A stretch of DNA of 64,000 bases, taken from positions 5,038,503 to 5,102,502 of the forward strand of contig OY744607.1 in NCBI GenBank assembly GCA_963556255.1, given 5' to 3'. The first letter of the stretch is position 1. Every line of letters starts with the position of its first letter. The translations under genes and the position numbers were made by a program. This DNA is from Allolobophora icterica. Taxonomy: Eukaryota; Annelida; Clitellata; Crassiclitellata; Lumbricidae. Below the pieces are notes generated by a model that saw only the letters and a program-made list of their open reading frames with translations, was not told the DNA's origin and did no database searches. This document shows, piece after piece, positions 21,201 to 30,792 of this stretch.

Positions 21201-24200
21201 CGTCCATCATACGCTTGTTTTTCTTTAAATTTTCTGGGTTTATGCCCATCTTTCTTTGATTAGCTATTCTACGTCCACCATGCGCTTCCTTTTTTTAAAG
21301 TTTAAATTTTCTATGAGTTAATGCCCATCTTTCTTTGGTCATTTATTATATATTTTTTAATGTTGAAATGTCACAGCCGCGTCATTTATTTTTTCATGAG
21401 TTTTTTCATGATACCACGAAATAATTAAATTACACAAGTAACTACAATACTGCAAACTAGCATTATTATTTTAAACCAACAATGAATAAATGGTTGAAAA
21501 AACAACTGCTTAAGGGAAAGCCAGAACCTCTCACTCCAATCAGAGTAGACCATAACGAGGACGACAGCACTGGTACGCAGTGTTAGATTAGACGGGGGTA
21601 CGCCAACACTCGATTTTTTACCTGGGGGTACAATAAAAATAAAGTTTGAGAACCCCCTGTGCTAAAGGAACATAGAGGTCACCACGAAGCATGGATTCAA
21701 CATTTTTTTAACCCTTTAGAACTGTGTCTTTTTATAAAACATGCTTGCTGTAATACCATGATTGATATTTCTTTGGTAGCTGGCATTTACGTTTGTGCAG
21801 TCTTTTGATTTTATTGGGTGTTCTTTGTCTTAGATGCTGGCAGACAGCCTGCTCGAGTGTTACGAGGCTAGCATCCAGGCCGGCCGACCTCTTGCCCTCC
21901 GTGTCTTCGTATCTGGTCGTGGCCGGTTAGAAGATCAGGGAGCAATGGCTCTGGCAAATGTTTTTAGAGTTGGTATCTGATTATCTGAACTTATGATTAA
22001 TCAGGTACATATATCGTGCAAATGTATCAGTTTGTGAACAGTAGTGGACATGGCTGCCTACAGTAGTTTGTTGGTGTTCATGCCTTTAATTAGGTTTATT
22101 ATTATTATTATTAATTGAAAACTTCTGTAATACCAGTGTCCAATGCACAAGGTCTGTTGCAAGCTTTTCTTTTAGTTTTGATTAATTTTCTGGAAGGCTG
22201 AGAGATTCCTAGAAGGCTTCTCTTCCTTCAGCAGTCAGCTCTTCCTTGCACTCATTCGAACATAGCCTTGTCCATGACACGAGACCACTCTTTCCTGTGC
22301 TTGCCTTCTAGCCGCATGAACACCTTTTCTTAGAAGGCATGCGTAGTTACATACTTTCATACTTTTGAAATATTTAGAGCTTATTTTGTAGGGTCTACTG
22401 CGTTATGTTGTTAGACTACATTCAGAATTTGCTAGTACTTTTACCGTGATTTTGTAGATGCAGTTTGCGGTGTAAAAACAGGTCTGGATTGGTGTTGAAT
22501 AGAGCTTGCCAAATTATGAAGTTTGAATGAACAAAGGAATGAAGTTTGTTGTTGATTGTTTTGTAGAAGATGCAATCCCTGGAGCAGGTAGTCATGCCAC
22601 AGAACGGAATCAACCACCGAGGCATAACGGCTCTTGCGGAAGCGCTTGTGCCGAACCGCAACCTACGACATCTTAACCTTAGCGACAACACATTCACCGA
22701 AAAAGGCTCAATATCAATGGCCCAGGTATGACCTGGATTTTGCTTAGCTGGTGGTTTCTGTAGATTGAGGTAATTGATGAACTGGTGCTGGACTCCATTG
22801 CTGCAATTTTTATTATAATCTTATTGAATTTTGGATGTGGCTGAGGCAGTTGACACGCTTGACTGTGGTGTATGGCAGAGTGAAATAGAGAAAATATAAG
22901 TACATGGTATTAGTTATTATCTGGGAACTTAATACACAGGGACGTCATTTCAGCTTTTTCCATGGGGGGGGGAGGCGGCAAAAAAAGGCGAAAAACGCAT
23001 GCGAAAAATTTCTTTTCACCGTCTGGGGGACAACAGTAGACTTTGTCCGCCCCACTGTTAAAGGTGGGGTTCTTCTCCCCCTCGACCCCTCAGGATCGCT
23101 GCCCATGTTTGTATTTGGTCTACATGTGCAAAACTGTAAGCCTGTGATGCAAACGAGTCTCTTTATTGCCTTTATTACCCTTTCTTCTTCCTCCTTTTAT
23201 TTTTACATCTTTTTTCTTTTTTTCCAATTATCGGGGAACAAATGCCCCCTTCCCCCAAATGATGTCCCTGTTAATATAGTGCCTTGTAATTACCAAACAA
23301 AAGTGCTGCCTATGCTACCGTAAATGATTTTAATTCATTAAGAGCAAAAAATGTATATAAACAATGCTCGGGTAACTAGAAGAGGTGCCACTGGCAGGGT
23401 CCTGCAAAAACAGCCCAGCCAAAACCTAGCCCATCTATGTCAACTTGCATACCCATCGTAGCATGCTTCTGGTTTCTTTGGTTTATCGGATTTCCACCTG
23501 GACACGCCAGTGGATCATGATTTTTTATTGCAGTTTAACCCTACAGGTGCAACCATTGACTGATGTCTTGGGTGTCATGGTAACGGAGCTATAGAAGTCA
23601 TTAGATTAGATTAGATTACGGTTTAAATTGCGTAAACGTGAGACTTTGAATAGTTTGCAATATGAATACGTTGCATTTAAATCCATTGTGTTCATTTGTC
23701 CAGCCAATTCTTTAGACTTTGCTCTGTGGTGCGTCATGAAGCTTGTCTCGTTCTGTACAATGGATTCATTTATTCATTCAGAGGACTTACATAGCGCCCT
23801 CCAAGAAACATATTCAGAGACGCTCCCAGCCCAACTCTGGCGATAAAGAACAGTTTCCAGATGCTTATAAAAGGTGTATGCAGAGTCCGTAGTTAAAAGA
23901 ACATGCAGATCTGAAGGAATGTTATTGTTATTTTGAAGTAAGGTCTTGTGTTGAATTGAATGTGTCGTGTGTTCATTGTGATTCCGATTTGCTCAAATAT
24001 TCTGGTTTAGAAAGTTTCCAATTAGGTTCAGATGAGATTTTGAGGGCTGAAAATATGTTGCATTTACGATTGCCGTTGTGATCTCTCGAGGCCTTGCCGA
24101 TTTGTTTTGTTTTCTGTTTAAGGCTATACCAAGTCTGAAAAAGCTGGAAGTTATTAATTTTGAGGACTGTCTCGTGAGGAAAGAGGGAGCGAAAGCTCTG

Positions 24201-27200
24201 GCGAGTGCTCTTAAAGATGGTCACAGAAAGTTAAAGGCTGGTGTACTCAGTTTTTTTCATCTACTTTGTAAACACACAGTACAGCCTGTATATGCAACTA
24301 ATGAATGACATATTAATAGTTACAGATGGTGAAGATTTTCCAGCTATTCAAGCATCATTTGTATATGATCAAACTTTTATAACGAACCCTTGCATCATGT
24401 AGGCCAGCAAGGACCACTTCTGAGATTGTATTACATAAACATTCATGTACATAAATAAATTTTTTTCCAGAATTACAGTTGATTAATACATATTTTAGTT
24501 CATTTTGGGTAATAGCTTTTTAAAATGTATTTTGTATTGGCATAGGTACTAAAGCTAGGTGGAAATGAAATCGACACAGAAGGGGCGCTGGCCTTAGCGG
24601 AGGCCATGTCCGGCAAGGAAGAATTGGAATTGCTCGATCTTAACGGTGAATACGAAGTATCATTTTTTTATTATTATTATTGCAATTATTATTAATTGAT
24701 CAGATACTTATAGCTCTAATTTCTGAATTTGCCTCAGAAGTGAGGATATATGCAGACAGATAATTGTTGAATTGTTTGCTAAATGAAATCAGAGAATGAA
24801 AACGGTCCCTGAAAGCCAATAGTATCAAATTGAATGGATGATGACCAGTGTGTGTGCAAGGGCATAGAAACCACACATCTTTTTTTGGATAAAACTTCCG
24901 CTGTTTAGAATTATGTTGTACCGTTTAATAACTCGTAGTGTTCTGATTTTGCAACATTAATTTACAGTAATTGGAATTACTGTACCATTTAATAATCTTA
25001 TTACAGTTATGGGAATTTGTAACGTTTAATAGTTGGTATAAGTATTCTGATTTTTTGCAAAATTAATTTACAGTAATGGGAATTTGTAACATTTAATAGT
25101 TGATATAAGTATTCTGATTTTTACATTAAGTTACAGTAATGGAAATTTGTAACGTTTAATGATCATGATGATATAAGGTTCTGATTTTTTACATTAATCT
25201 ACAATATTGTACATTAATGGGAATTTGTAATGTTTAGTAATTGGTATAAGTATTCTGCTTTTTACATTAATTTACAGTAATGGGAATTTGTAACGTTTAA
25301 TAATTGGTATAAGTATTCTGCTTTTTACATTAATTTACAGTAATGGAAATTTGTAACGTTTAATAATTGGTATAAGTATTCTGATTTTTTACATTAATTT
25401 ACAGTAAGGGGAATTTGTAATGTTTAATTATTGGTATAATTATTCTGATTTTTACAACATTACTTTACAGTAATGGGAATTATTGATCCTGCCAGATGCA
25501 ACATTTTCTTAACCTAATACTTTACTTTGTCGCAGCAAATCAGTTGGGATATGATGGTGTTGATAAACTTCGCAACGTAATGGAAGGAATTGGAAGGCTG
25601 GATCAGTTGGCTTCGTTAAGGTTGGAGTGCTTATTAATTGTAGAGGATTTTACTCTTAACCCGTTAGCTATGAGAGGGATTAGTTTTCCATACATTTAGT
25701 GCTCATCGTTAAAGTGTTAAACAGTTCATTTTATTAAAAACTGTACTAAATGATATAGATTAAATATTTTTTTTAGCTGAGGTGGAAATAATCCTTCAGA
25801 ATTTAGAAAACTGCCCAGAGAAAATAAAAAATTATCTTGAGTTGCTAAATTGCATCAGATTCTGGCGAAGCAGAAATGCCACAGAAGGCAATTGGGTACA
25901 TTGTCTGATTGGTTAGGGTGCGCAATTTGTAACCCTTAGAGCTAGGGTTCGAGCCTCCACTGAGTCGGTCACTGTCTAGAGCCCTTGAGCGAGTCCTTCA
26001 CTCACAATTGCTCAGTGACATATATTCTCTGTCATATGGGTTGTGTGTGCACTTCTGAACTTTTGAATGAGAGTAGTGCATTGAAGCGCTCAATTGCGAT
26101 TAACAGACGTTGGAAGTGGTAGCTAGGTTCAATTTTGTAATTAAGCAATTTATTTTATTTGAGTTTGAAATTGACCAAATTCAAAATCAGGTATTTACAG
26201 CGGAAGGAGAATGAATGTAGTAAGTAGTCTATCCATATATAAAGACTTTTGATCTTGTTTCAGTGAGGATGAAGGATCCGAGTGTGAGGATGGAGATGAG
26301 GCTGGTGATGATGTACGTATACATTTGTCTTGCTTTCTTCCATCTAACAGATCTCTATGACAGGTCTCTCTAGGGCCTTTCAGACTTACACTGAAAATTA
26401 GAACCATTACAGCGAATGCACTAGAAATGTCTAGGTAATTAATTAGTAACTTCTCTTATGCCGGTGTCTATTGCACAAGGCATCAACCGATGGTGAACCA
26501 AAGCCGAATCGCAATCAGGAGACGCACCTTTATAGAAGGGCTAAATAGATGTATTCTAGTGTAGAGACATGCATAAAATACAGTGGAATTATACTAACTG
26601 TTAGGAAACTAGCTTAAGTTTAATAGATCTGTTACACAATAATTCTTATGCAGGTGTTGTGTATCTGAATTAACCCAATTTTACAATCATTCTCAGAGTT
26701 CACTTTTCGTACTGATGTGATGGGCATAGTTATGTGTATACAAATTTACAAAATCTATGTAAAGAGTGCAGAGCCAAACATACTGGACTTACACACTGCA
26801 GGCACTTTTATATTTGCACTGTGTGGCTTAGCAAGAAATCACATCCCATTATTTGTCCTTAGATAATTAATTTAAAGGTTGAAGGATACAGTAGTAAATG
26901 TTTTTTGAGACTTTATGTAAGAAAGTTGTTGTGAATGCAGAACCGTTTATGTGAAGAAATGAAGAGCTATCCCTGAGGCAGCCATGGGTATGCAGTGTTA
27001 GCAATTTCATTTTTCTTAGCCTTGGCATATGAGGGCGGATGGCCAGTCCTCTTCCTCGCCGTCTCGTCTTCCCACCGACAGTGTACGGCCAGTGTACTCG
27101 TTATAGCTGAGTTGTCTAGGGGTGCTGGTGGAGCAGAAATCTCTAAGCAAATTTCTGCCTTGGCAGGGATTTGAACCTCTGACCTCTTGACTGACCGTCC

Positions 27201-27413
27201 AGCAGGCTAACTAATAGCCTATCGTGCACTCCTATCCATTTATGTGAATATGTTAGGAATTGTGTTTTGAAATCTTTGTTTCATTGCGCATTGGAATGTT
27301 TTTATTTATAGTCGGAAGTGGAGCCGGAGGATGATGACGATGGTGATGAGGCCATTGGCTGTGGATTAGAAATCAGAGGACAGGGTCTCACTCCAAGGCC
27401 AACTGACAAAACG
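18125..27413 (+). CDS. RANGAP1: Ran GTPase-activating protein 1 (eleven exons, 3' end not found)
   Basis: RanGAP1 stimulates GTP hydrolysis by Ran in the cytoplasm and so maintains the Ran-GTP gradient that drives nuclear transport. The joined exons give 410 codons with consistent phases. The start at 18125 ([13 protein letters not shown]) matches the family start better than the in-frame ATG at 18101. Residues 1-360 form the leucine-rich-repeat domain. [10 protein letters not shown] holds the conserved arginine (R93). LNNNGLGP (151-158) holds the conserved asparagine (probably N153) equivalent to the yeast residue that positions Ran's tyrosine. [37 protein letters not shown] and [12 protein letters not shown] are all family signatures. 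Residues 361-390 are strongly acidic, as in homologues. The C-terminal helical domain, which in vertebrates carries the SUMO site and binds UBC9, is not visible. It is either beyond the window or absent. Exon boundaries rest on homology and splice signals, not transcripts. Confidence 0.9.
18635..18762 (+). CDS. RANGAP1: RanGAP1 exon 2
   Basis: The acceptor is TATATCTGCAG. The two leading bases complete codon 40 (V), then [35 protein letters not shown] and TKHPELK follow: one leucine-rich repeat with the family GNTLG turn. The donor is AAG|GTAACT (phase 0). The exon ends at residue 82. Confidence 0.9.
18998..19057 (+). CDS. RANGAP1: RanGAP1 exon 3 (catalytic arginine region)
   Basis: Twenty codons, residues 83-102, contain [14 protein letters not shown]. 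This is among the most conserved stretches of RanGAPs and includes the conserved arginine R93. The acceptor is CATTGTAG and the donor TTG|GTTTGT. Confidence 0.9.
19200..19545 (+). mobile_element. LINE 3' end in RanGAP1 intron 3
   Basis: About 19320-19430 reads like the worn C-terminus of a CR1/L2-type reverse transcriptase, with [11 protein letters not shown] in one frame. It is followed by about 100 bp of 3' untranslated sequence ending GTGGCACTATATAAATCG and a T-rich tail. An ATCTAATCTT-type simple repeat precedes it (19206-19260). The element runs in the same direction as the gene. Confidence 0.55.
19769..19935. repeat. 37-bp tandem repeat, four copies (intron 3)
   Basis: CCAGATATGACC recurs at 19802, 19839, 19876 and 19913, an exact 37-base spacing. 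Between copies, TACTTTG or TACTTGGG and CCTTCCTCTGT alternate. Pyrimidine-rich, about 200 bp upstream of the exon 4 acceptor. Confidence 0.9.
20128..20307 (+). CDS. RANGAP1: RanGAP1 exon 4
   Basis: Sixty codons, residues 103-162, follow a TTTTTTTAG acceptor. They hold two leucine-rich repeats with [15 protein letters not shown] and [16 protein letters not shown]. The second carries the conserved asparagine of the active face. The donor is ACG|GTAAAC. Confidence 0.92.
20335..20545 (+). mobile_element. tRNA-headed SINE (intron 4)
   Basis: An A-box-like AGAGTAATGGTAAC (near 20347) and a B-box-like GGATCGACTCCC (near 20389) are about 40 bases apart. They are followed by unrelated body sequence and an AATAATAAAG-type A/T-rich tail. 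It starts about 30 bp after exon 4. Confidence 0.5.
20625..20815 (+). mobile_element. tRNA-derived SINE with (TAA)n tail (intron 4)
   Basis: The head TAGCTGATTGGTTACAGCGC, B box GGTTCAAATC (near 20672) and body CCTTGAGCAAGTTC are followed by CACAATTGCTCAGTG, then a run of TAA triplets to 20815. Head and body match the element at 25885-26115. Confidence 0.8.
20840..21037 (-). repeat. SINE tail-type repeat, interrupted by a hAT element
   Basis: ATTTATATAGCGCCCTTC and TATTCAGAGCGCTCCC are the same blocks as at 385-440, 9705-9760 and 23785-23830. The repeat appears to resume after the hAT insertion, at 21668 onward (GAACATAGAGG). It is therefore older than that insertion. Confidence 0.6.
21038..21659. 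mobile_element. hAT-type element (Charlie-like ends) in RanGAP1 intron 4
   Basis: The left end CAGGGGTTCTCAAAC and right end GTTTGAGAACCCCCTG are inverted repeats. The exact 8-bp duplication TGCTAAAG lies at 21030-21037 and 21660-21667. These ends resemble the hobo/Charlie-type hAT consensus. An internal frame near 21481-21580 starts [13 protein letters not shown], like the beginning of some hAT transposases, but the rest is missing. At 622 bp it is non-autonomous. Confidence 0.92.
21834..21968 (+). CDS. RANGAP1: RanGAP1 exon 5
   Basis: Forty-five codons, residues 163-207: [34 protein letters not shown] and [11 protein letters not shown]. The donor AGA|GTTGGT was preferred over G|GTATCT four bases on. 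It keeps phase 0 and gives the same residue count as homologues between FR and LEQV. Confidence 0.85.
22567..22725 (+). CDS. RANGAP1: RanGAP1 exon 6
   Basis: Fifty-three codons, residues 208-260, follow a TTGTTTTGTAG acceptor. [20 protein letters not shown] and [15 protein letters not shown] are near-identical to vertebrate RanGAP1. The donor is CAG|GTATGA. Confidence 0.92.
22937..23270. mobile_element. hAT-type MITE in RanGAP1 intron 6
   Basis: The left end CAGGGACGTCATTT pairs with the right end AAATGATGTCCCTG (one mismatch). Flanking bases TTAATACA (22929-22936) and TTAATATA (23271-23278) match at 7 of 8. An inner part (about 23000-23105) resembles the right half of the MITE at 6930-7153, including the exact 20-mer at 23050-23069. 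The long open frame across it (22904-23323) has no domain and is not a gene. Confidence 0.88.
23764..23850 (-). repeat. SINE tail-type repeat (intron 6)
   Basis: CATAGCGCCCTCCAAG and TTCAGAGACGCTCCCAGC match the corresponding blocks at 20850-20900. It is headless, as is the copy at 385-440. Confidence 0.55.
24123..24236 (+). CDS. RANGAP1: RanGAP1 exon 7 (GC donor)
   Basis: Thirty-eight codons, residues 261-298: [19 protein letters not shown], then [14 protein letters not shown]. Family alignment puts the end after the AAG at 24236. The next bases are GCTGGT, so the donor is GC, not GT. The GT three bases on (GCTG|GTGTAC) would put exon 8 out of frame. Confidence 0.8.
24546..24645 (+). CDS. 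RANGAP1: RanGAP1 exon 8
   Basis: Residues 299-331 and the first base of codon 332: [20 protein letters not shown], then [13 protein letters not shown]. The acceptor is TTGGCATAG and the donor G|GTGAAT (phase 1). Confidence 0.88.
24900..25490 (+). repeat. 63-bp tandem repeat in RanGAP1 intron 8
   Basis: About nine degenerate units contain TTTACAGTAATGGGAATTTG, then a GTTTAATAATTGGTATAAG block and a T-rich run. The TTTACAG motif recurs at spacings of 63-66 bases (25275, 25338, 25402, 25468). Each unit therefore contains a plausible 3' splice-site sequence. The array ends about 45 bp before the true exon 9 acceptor. Confidence 0.88.
25536..25620 (+). CDS. RANGAP1: RanGAP1 exon 9
   Basis: Residues 332-359 and two bases of codon 360: [18 protein letters not shown], then [10 protein letters not shown]. 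This is the last leucine-rich repeat. The acceptor is TTTGTCGCAG and the donor AG|GTTGGA (phase 2). It lies just downstream of the intronic 63-bp repeats. Confidence 0.87.
25885..26115 (+). mobile_element. tRNA-derived SINE (intron 9)
   Basis: The head TCTGATTGGTTAGGGTGCGC and B box GGTTCGAGCCT (near 25946) are followed by CTTGAGCGAGTCCTTC and ACAATTGCTCAGTGAC. It is the same family as 20625-20815, and the order and spacing agree. Confidence 0.8.
26264..26312 (+). CDS. RANGAP1: RanGAP1 exon 10 (acidic)
   Basis: A 49-base exon completes codon 360 (S) and adds [16 protein letters not shown], the start of the acidic stretch that follows the repeats in RanGAP1. The acceptor is CTTGTTTCAG and the donor GAT|GTACGT (phase 0). 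Confidence 0.82.
26995..27240 (-). mobile_element. tRNA-derived SINE, second family (intron 10)
   Basis: On the minus strand, GGAGTGCACGATAGGCTAT leads to a B box GGTTCAAATCC (plus-strand 27167-27177). The body (CAAGGCAGAAATTTGC) differs from the other SINEs. It ends about 70 bp before exon 11, in opposite orientation to the gene. Confidence 0.65.
27312..27413 (+). CDS. RANGAP1: RanGAP1 exon 11 (acidic, end uncertain)
   Basis: [16 protein letters not shown] continues the acidic stretch after a TTTTATTTATAG acceptor. [17 protein letters not shown] follows, which I cannot align. ACG|GTTGGC at 27413 is the best donor, but the frame remains open to a stop at 27540-27542, so the exon end is uncertain. 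Confidence 0.65.
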
Positions 27414-27542
27414 GTTGGCTTAAATTCTTTGTTGCAGATCAGTTGTGCTTCCAAAACAAGTTCGGTAATTCTCCGTTTCATGCACGATTTCAAAGGTTCA
27501 CTGTGTATATTCCAGTTGGTTGGTTGGCTAGTTGCTTTTTAA
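27414..27542 (+). other. open continuation of exon 11 to a stop codon
   Basis: If the donor at 27413 is not used, the RanGAP1 frame runs 42 more codons to TAA at 27540-27542. It adds VGLNSLLQISCASK and a hydrophobic end. I see no similarity to the RanGAP1 C-terminal domain. No AATAAA lies close behind. This could be an early end of a short isoform or just intron. Confidence 0.35.
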
Positions 27543-28920
27543 CAACGCTGTGCCATAACAAAGATGAATTAGTGCTGCCGTCCTCCTTTATCCAGGCTTG
27601 CGACTGGCACTGCCAGAGTATGGGTAGTGGTAGAGTTGTGTATATTCTGGTTAGGCAGGTTGTAACTGGTTTTGAATTAGTTTTTTGTATTGTTGTTATG
27701 CTATTTTAAGAACCAAGTTTGTAAATTTTCAGCTCATGAGATGATAGATAAACTTGGCAGAAGTGATATATATAGTTCATAGTTCACTGCTTCCTTAGCG
27801 CCATCTATCACCCATGTTTTGTGCTAAGTTACTCCCCTTGTCGGGTGTCATGGCACGGCACTGGCACACATCTATGAGCTTTATGTTCCAGTCTCAAGTC
27901 AACCGGTTCTGTGGTCTTGCTCTTGGAGATATGCAGGTGCTGTGCATCTGCGTTTCAGCCCAAGCCCATCCTGGGGTCTTGCGTCATTGACTTTTCCTCA
28001 TAGACCTTTTCCTTGCCAGTATAGACACTTACAGTTCCATTGAACCCTGTTCAGCAAGCAGTTTCAAACTGTCTTCAAACACACTTGTTCGGCGCAGTTG
28101 GATGTTAATAGTTGCAGCCTCTTTGTCGATTCTTAACCCTTTAATCTCGATATTGTATGAAAAGTGACTGGGAAGCCAATGCAGCTCGTCTTTAAAGTGT
28201 TAAAAGGCTTAGGGTGAGCTTCTCTGTCTGTCTCCTTTTCTTTTCCGCAAATGCTTGAAGATGGCACTATTTCCCTCCCACTAGTTCTGGGACATTGGAC
28301 TGGGAATGCCTATGATGAGTTCACACTGAAGTTGCTCTTTATAAAGAGGTTCCAGTTTTCTGGATACATATAGACAATGCTTTGTGCATCATTTTTTTAT
28401 CCAAAATATTTTTAAAAATCATGATACAGTGTGTTGCCAAAATGTGACTGTTTGCATCCATGATATGCAATGCATTTTCAGAGTTGTTTCTTGTACTTTT
28501 TAGAAATCGAGTCTCGAAGATGAAATGTCGAACCTGAAGCTGTGATTTTTTAGTTGAACTGTACACCAAGCATAAGCACATGCGCACACTTTCTGACTGT
28601 TTCACATACAAAGTGAATTAAACTTCGCTACACTTGCTGCTGTTAGACTTGATGGTTAGAGATGGATGTACATTTGGGAGGTGTTTGATGGGCACAATGC
28701 AAGTCTTGTTACATTACACATAAACTTTATACAGCAGGTATTCGAACAAACACAGTTTTGTGTTAGGCAGAGTATAAATGTCTACTATCCAGTAATCTTG
28801 TTGAGTTGACTACTATTTTGTCGAGCTCAGTGTATATTCAGCATGGCTACCTAGATATCTTGTCATTTGTCAACTTACTACTATCTAGATTTCCTATTGG
28901 TTACGCTGCTTGTGATTATC
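27543..28920. other. no gene recognised downstream of exon 11
   Basis: I looked for the C-terminal RanGAP1 domain in all plus-strand frames here and found nothing convincing. About 27790-28150 is GC-richer and may be an old dispersed repeat of unknown type. Confidence 0.4.
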
Positions 28921-28925
28921 GTTAA

Positions 28926-29170
28926 CCACAGTTTTTTGTGGTCTTTCGCAAGTATTTTATCCTAGTCGCTTTGAATAGCTTTAAAACTGCTTGCGTTGAT
29001 AGCTGAGTTGATTCTTTGGTTGATGTTTTTCTGGAATCCTTATGAAATCCACAGTTTTTTTGTAGTCTTTTGCGAATATATTCATTCCACAAATCCTTTT
29101 GAATAGTTCTAAAAGTGTTTACACGGGTACCTGAGTGGAGTTTAATTAAAATTAATCCATATATAGTCTT
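28926..29170. repeat. two degenerate copies of a 123-bp unit
   Basis: CCACAGTTTTTTGTGGTC (28926) and CCACAGTTTTTTTGTAGTC (29049) begin two similar stretches. GAATAGCTTTAAAACTG and GAATAGTTCTAAAAGTG correspond further on. Confidence 0.7.
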
Positions 29171-30599
29171 CACAGGACCTCTGAGATTGGACTTTGATTC
29201 AGCATGTTAAGATCATATTACATTGCTGTGCAAGTACTGCAGACATCTGTGAAATGCAGGTACATGGAATGTATGCACACTGGATTTAGACTTGGTGAGG
29301 GTCCAAGTTATATAGGGCTTGGAGTGGTTAAAAAAATTACACCAGAAGGTCTCACAAAACTTGAAAAAACATATATGCCTTTTAATTTTTTAATAGCAAG
29401 GCATTTTAAAAATGAGCATATACTAACATGTATGGAAAACCATCTCATTAAAGGGTTAAGCTTAAAAATTCAAATTTTCTTGAAATGAATGCATTTACTT
29501 GGGTTCGATGGAATTTGCTACACAAGCTGTTTAAAAAGGTTTTACATAATATATATGTATAATATATACAGTAATTACAGTATTCTAAATTTTAAATAGC
29601 CCCCAAAATTATGAATTTTTTATGCCCCTGCAGATTGTGAGACCCTAAGCTGTGGCTTTTTTTAACTTGTGCCTAACTCCAGCATTGGGTGTATGTATAC
29701 ACTTTGCAAGTTTAGCCTTTTTTGTATGCCAGATGTAAGTTGTTAAGTAAGGGCTAAATATTTTAAAACTGCTTGTATCTAAAAAGTATCTTTATTTAAA
29801 ACAGATTAGTCTGGAATGGCAATTATCTCAGGTTAACTTTCCTACAACCTCAGGTTTGCAGTTCTGCTACAGAAACCGTTATTCGTTCTACACTTAAAAC
29901 CTCCCTCTTCCAGTCTCTATGGATCCAATGGTTGCACTTCTGAGCTTTGTAAGGAGGGCATTTTGAAATTACAGTGATATTGTATTAATTTGAGTGCTCT
30001 TTGAAAACAGAATGAAACCATTTTCAGTATGGAACTTCTGAATGCTGTAATTTTTTACAGACCTCAGTTTCTAAAGAAACAAATGATGTGATTAGGTACT
30101 GTATTGTAATTTTAAAGATCAGCTAATGGCTTTATCCATAGTTCTCTGTAGTTGTCTGAAGAATTTTAAACTGTTCTAGACGTCTCTGTTTTCAGCTGTT
30201 TCAGCTATTCACTTCATCACTAGATTTTAAGTTCAGCCTCTAACGCTGTTGTAACTTTTTAGGATCATATTTTTGTCTGTTTTTATCCTATCCCAACTTC
30301 TTGTGTTTTCAAAATTATTTGTCGGTATTTAGTCATCTTGATTGCATACATATGTTTTGTCGAATAAGCTAATGGAATATTGGAAATTGAATTCCTTTTT
30401 TATGTGACTTAATGTGACAAGTCTCAGAGGAAGCAGCTGTAGCCTACACATTTATTATATTGACAGCTATAGGCCTGTGTGTAGTACATTTTACAAACAT
30501 TTCAGAGATGCTGTTCAATAACCAATTTGCCCCATATAATAATTATTATAGTTATTTGCTACCATTTACCTACGTATGCGAATATGTAGCCTACAGAGC
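29171..30599. other. AT-rich, no gene recognised
   Basis: Short open frames only, with no domain or repeat boundary seen. This is the longest stretch of apparently single-copy non-coding sequence in the window. Confidence 0.4.
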
Positions 30600-30792
30600 T
30601 ATTTGATATTGTCTCCTTCCGATGTTTAGAATTGCACACATGACCATACGACAGAACATCGATGGCGCTGAGCAGTTGTGAGTGAAGGACTTGCTCAATG
30701 ACTCTACACAATGATCGCCTAAGTGAAGGATCGAACCCGTACTCTCTATGTTACAGGCCAAGCGCTCTATCCACTTGGCTAACGTGCCCAAC
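30600..30792 (-). mobile_element. tRNA-derived SINE
   Basis: On the minus strand: head GGGCACGTTAGCCAAGTGG, A box through GATAGAGCGCTTGG, and B box GGTTCGATCC (plus-strand about 30729-30739). The body TTGAGCAAGTCCTTCACTC and ACAACTGCTCAGCGCC is shared with the copies at 9684, 20625 and 25885. Confidence 0.82.

Noticed and set aside
21969..21974. G|GTATCT as the exon 5 donor
   Set aside because: It would leave phase 1 and put exon 6 out of frame; GTTGGT at 21969 keeps the frame and the expected length.
22904..23323. 139-codon open frame on the plus strand
   Set aside because: It spans a hAT-type MITE and its G/C runs, in a RanGAP1 intron, with no domain.
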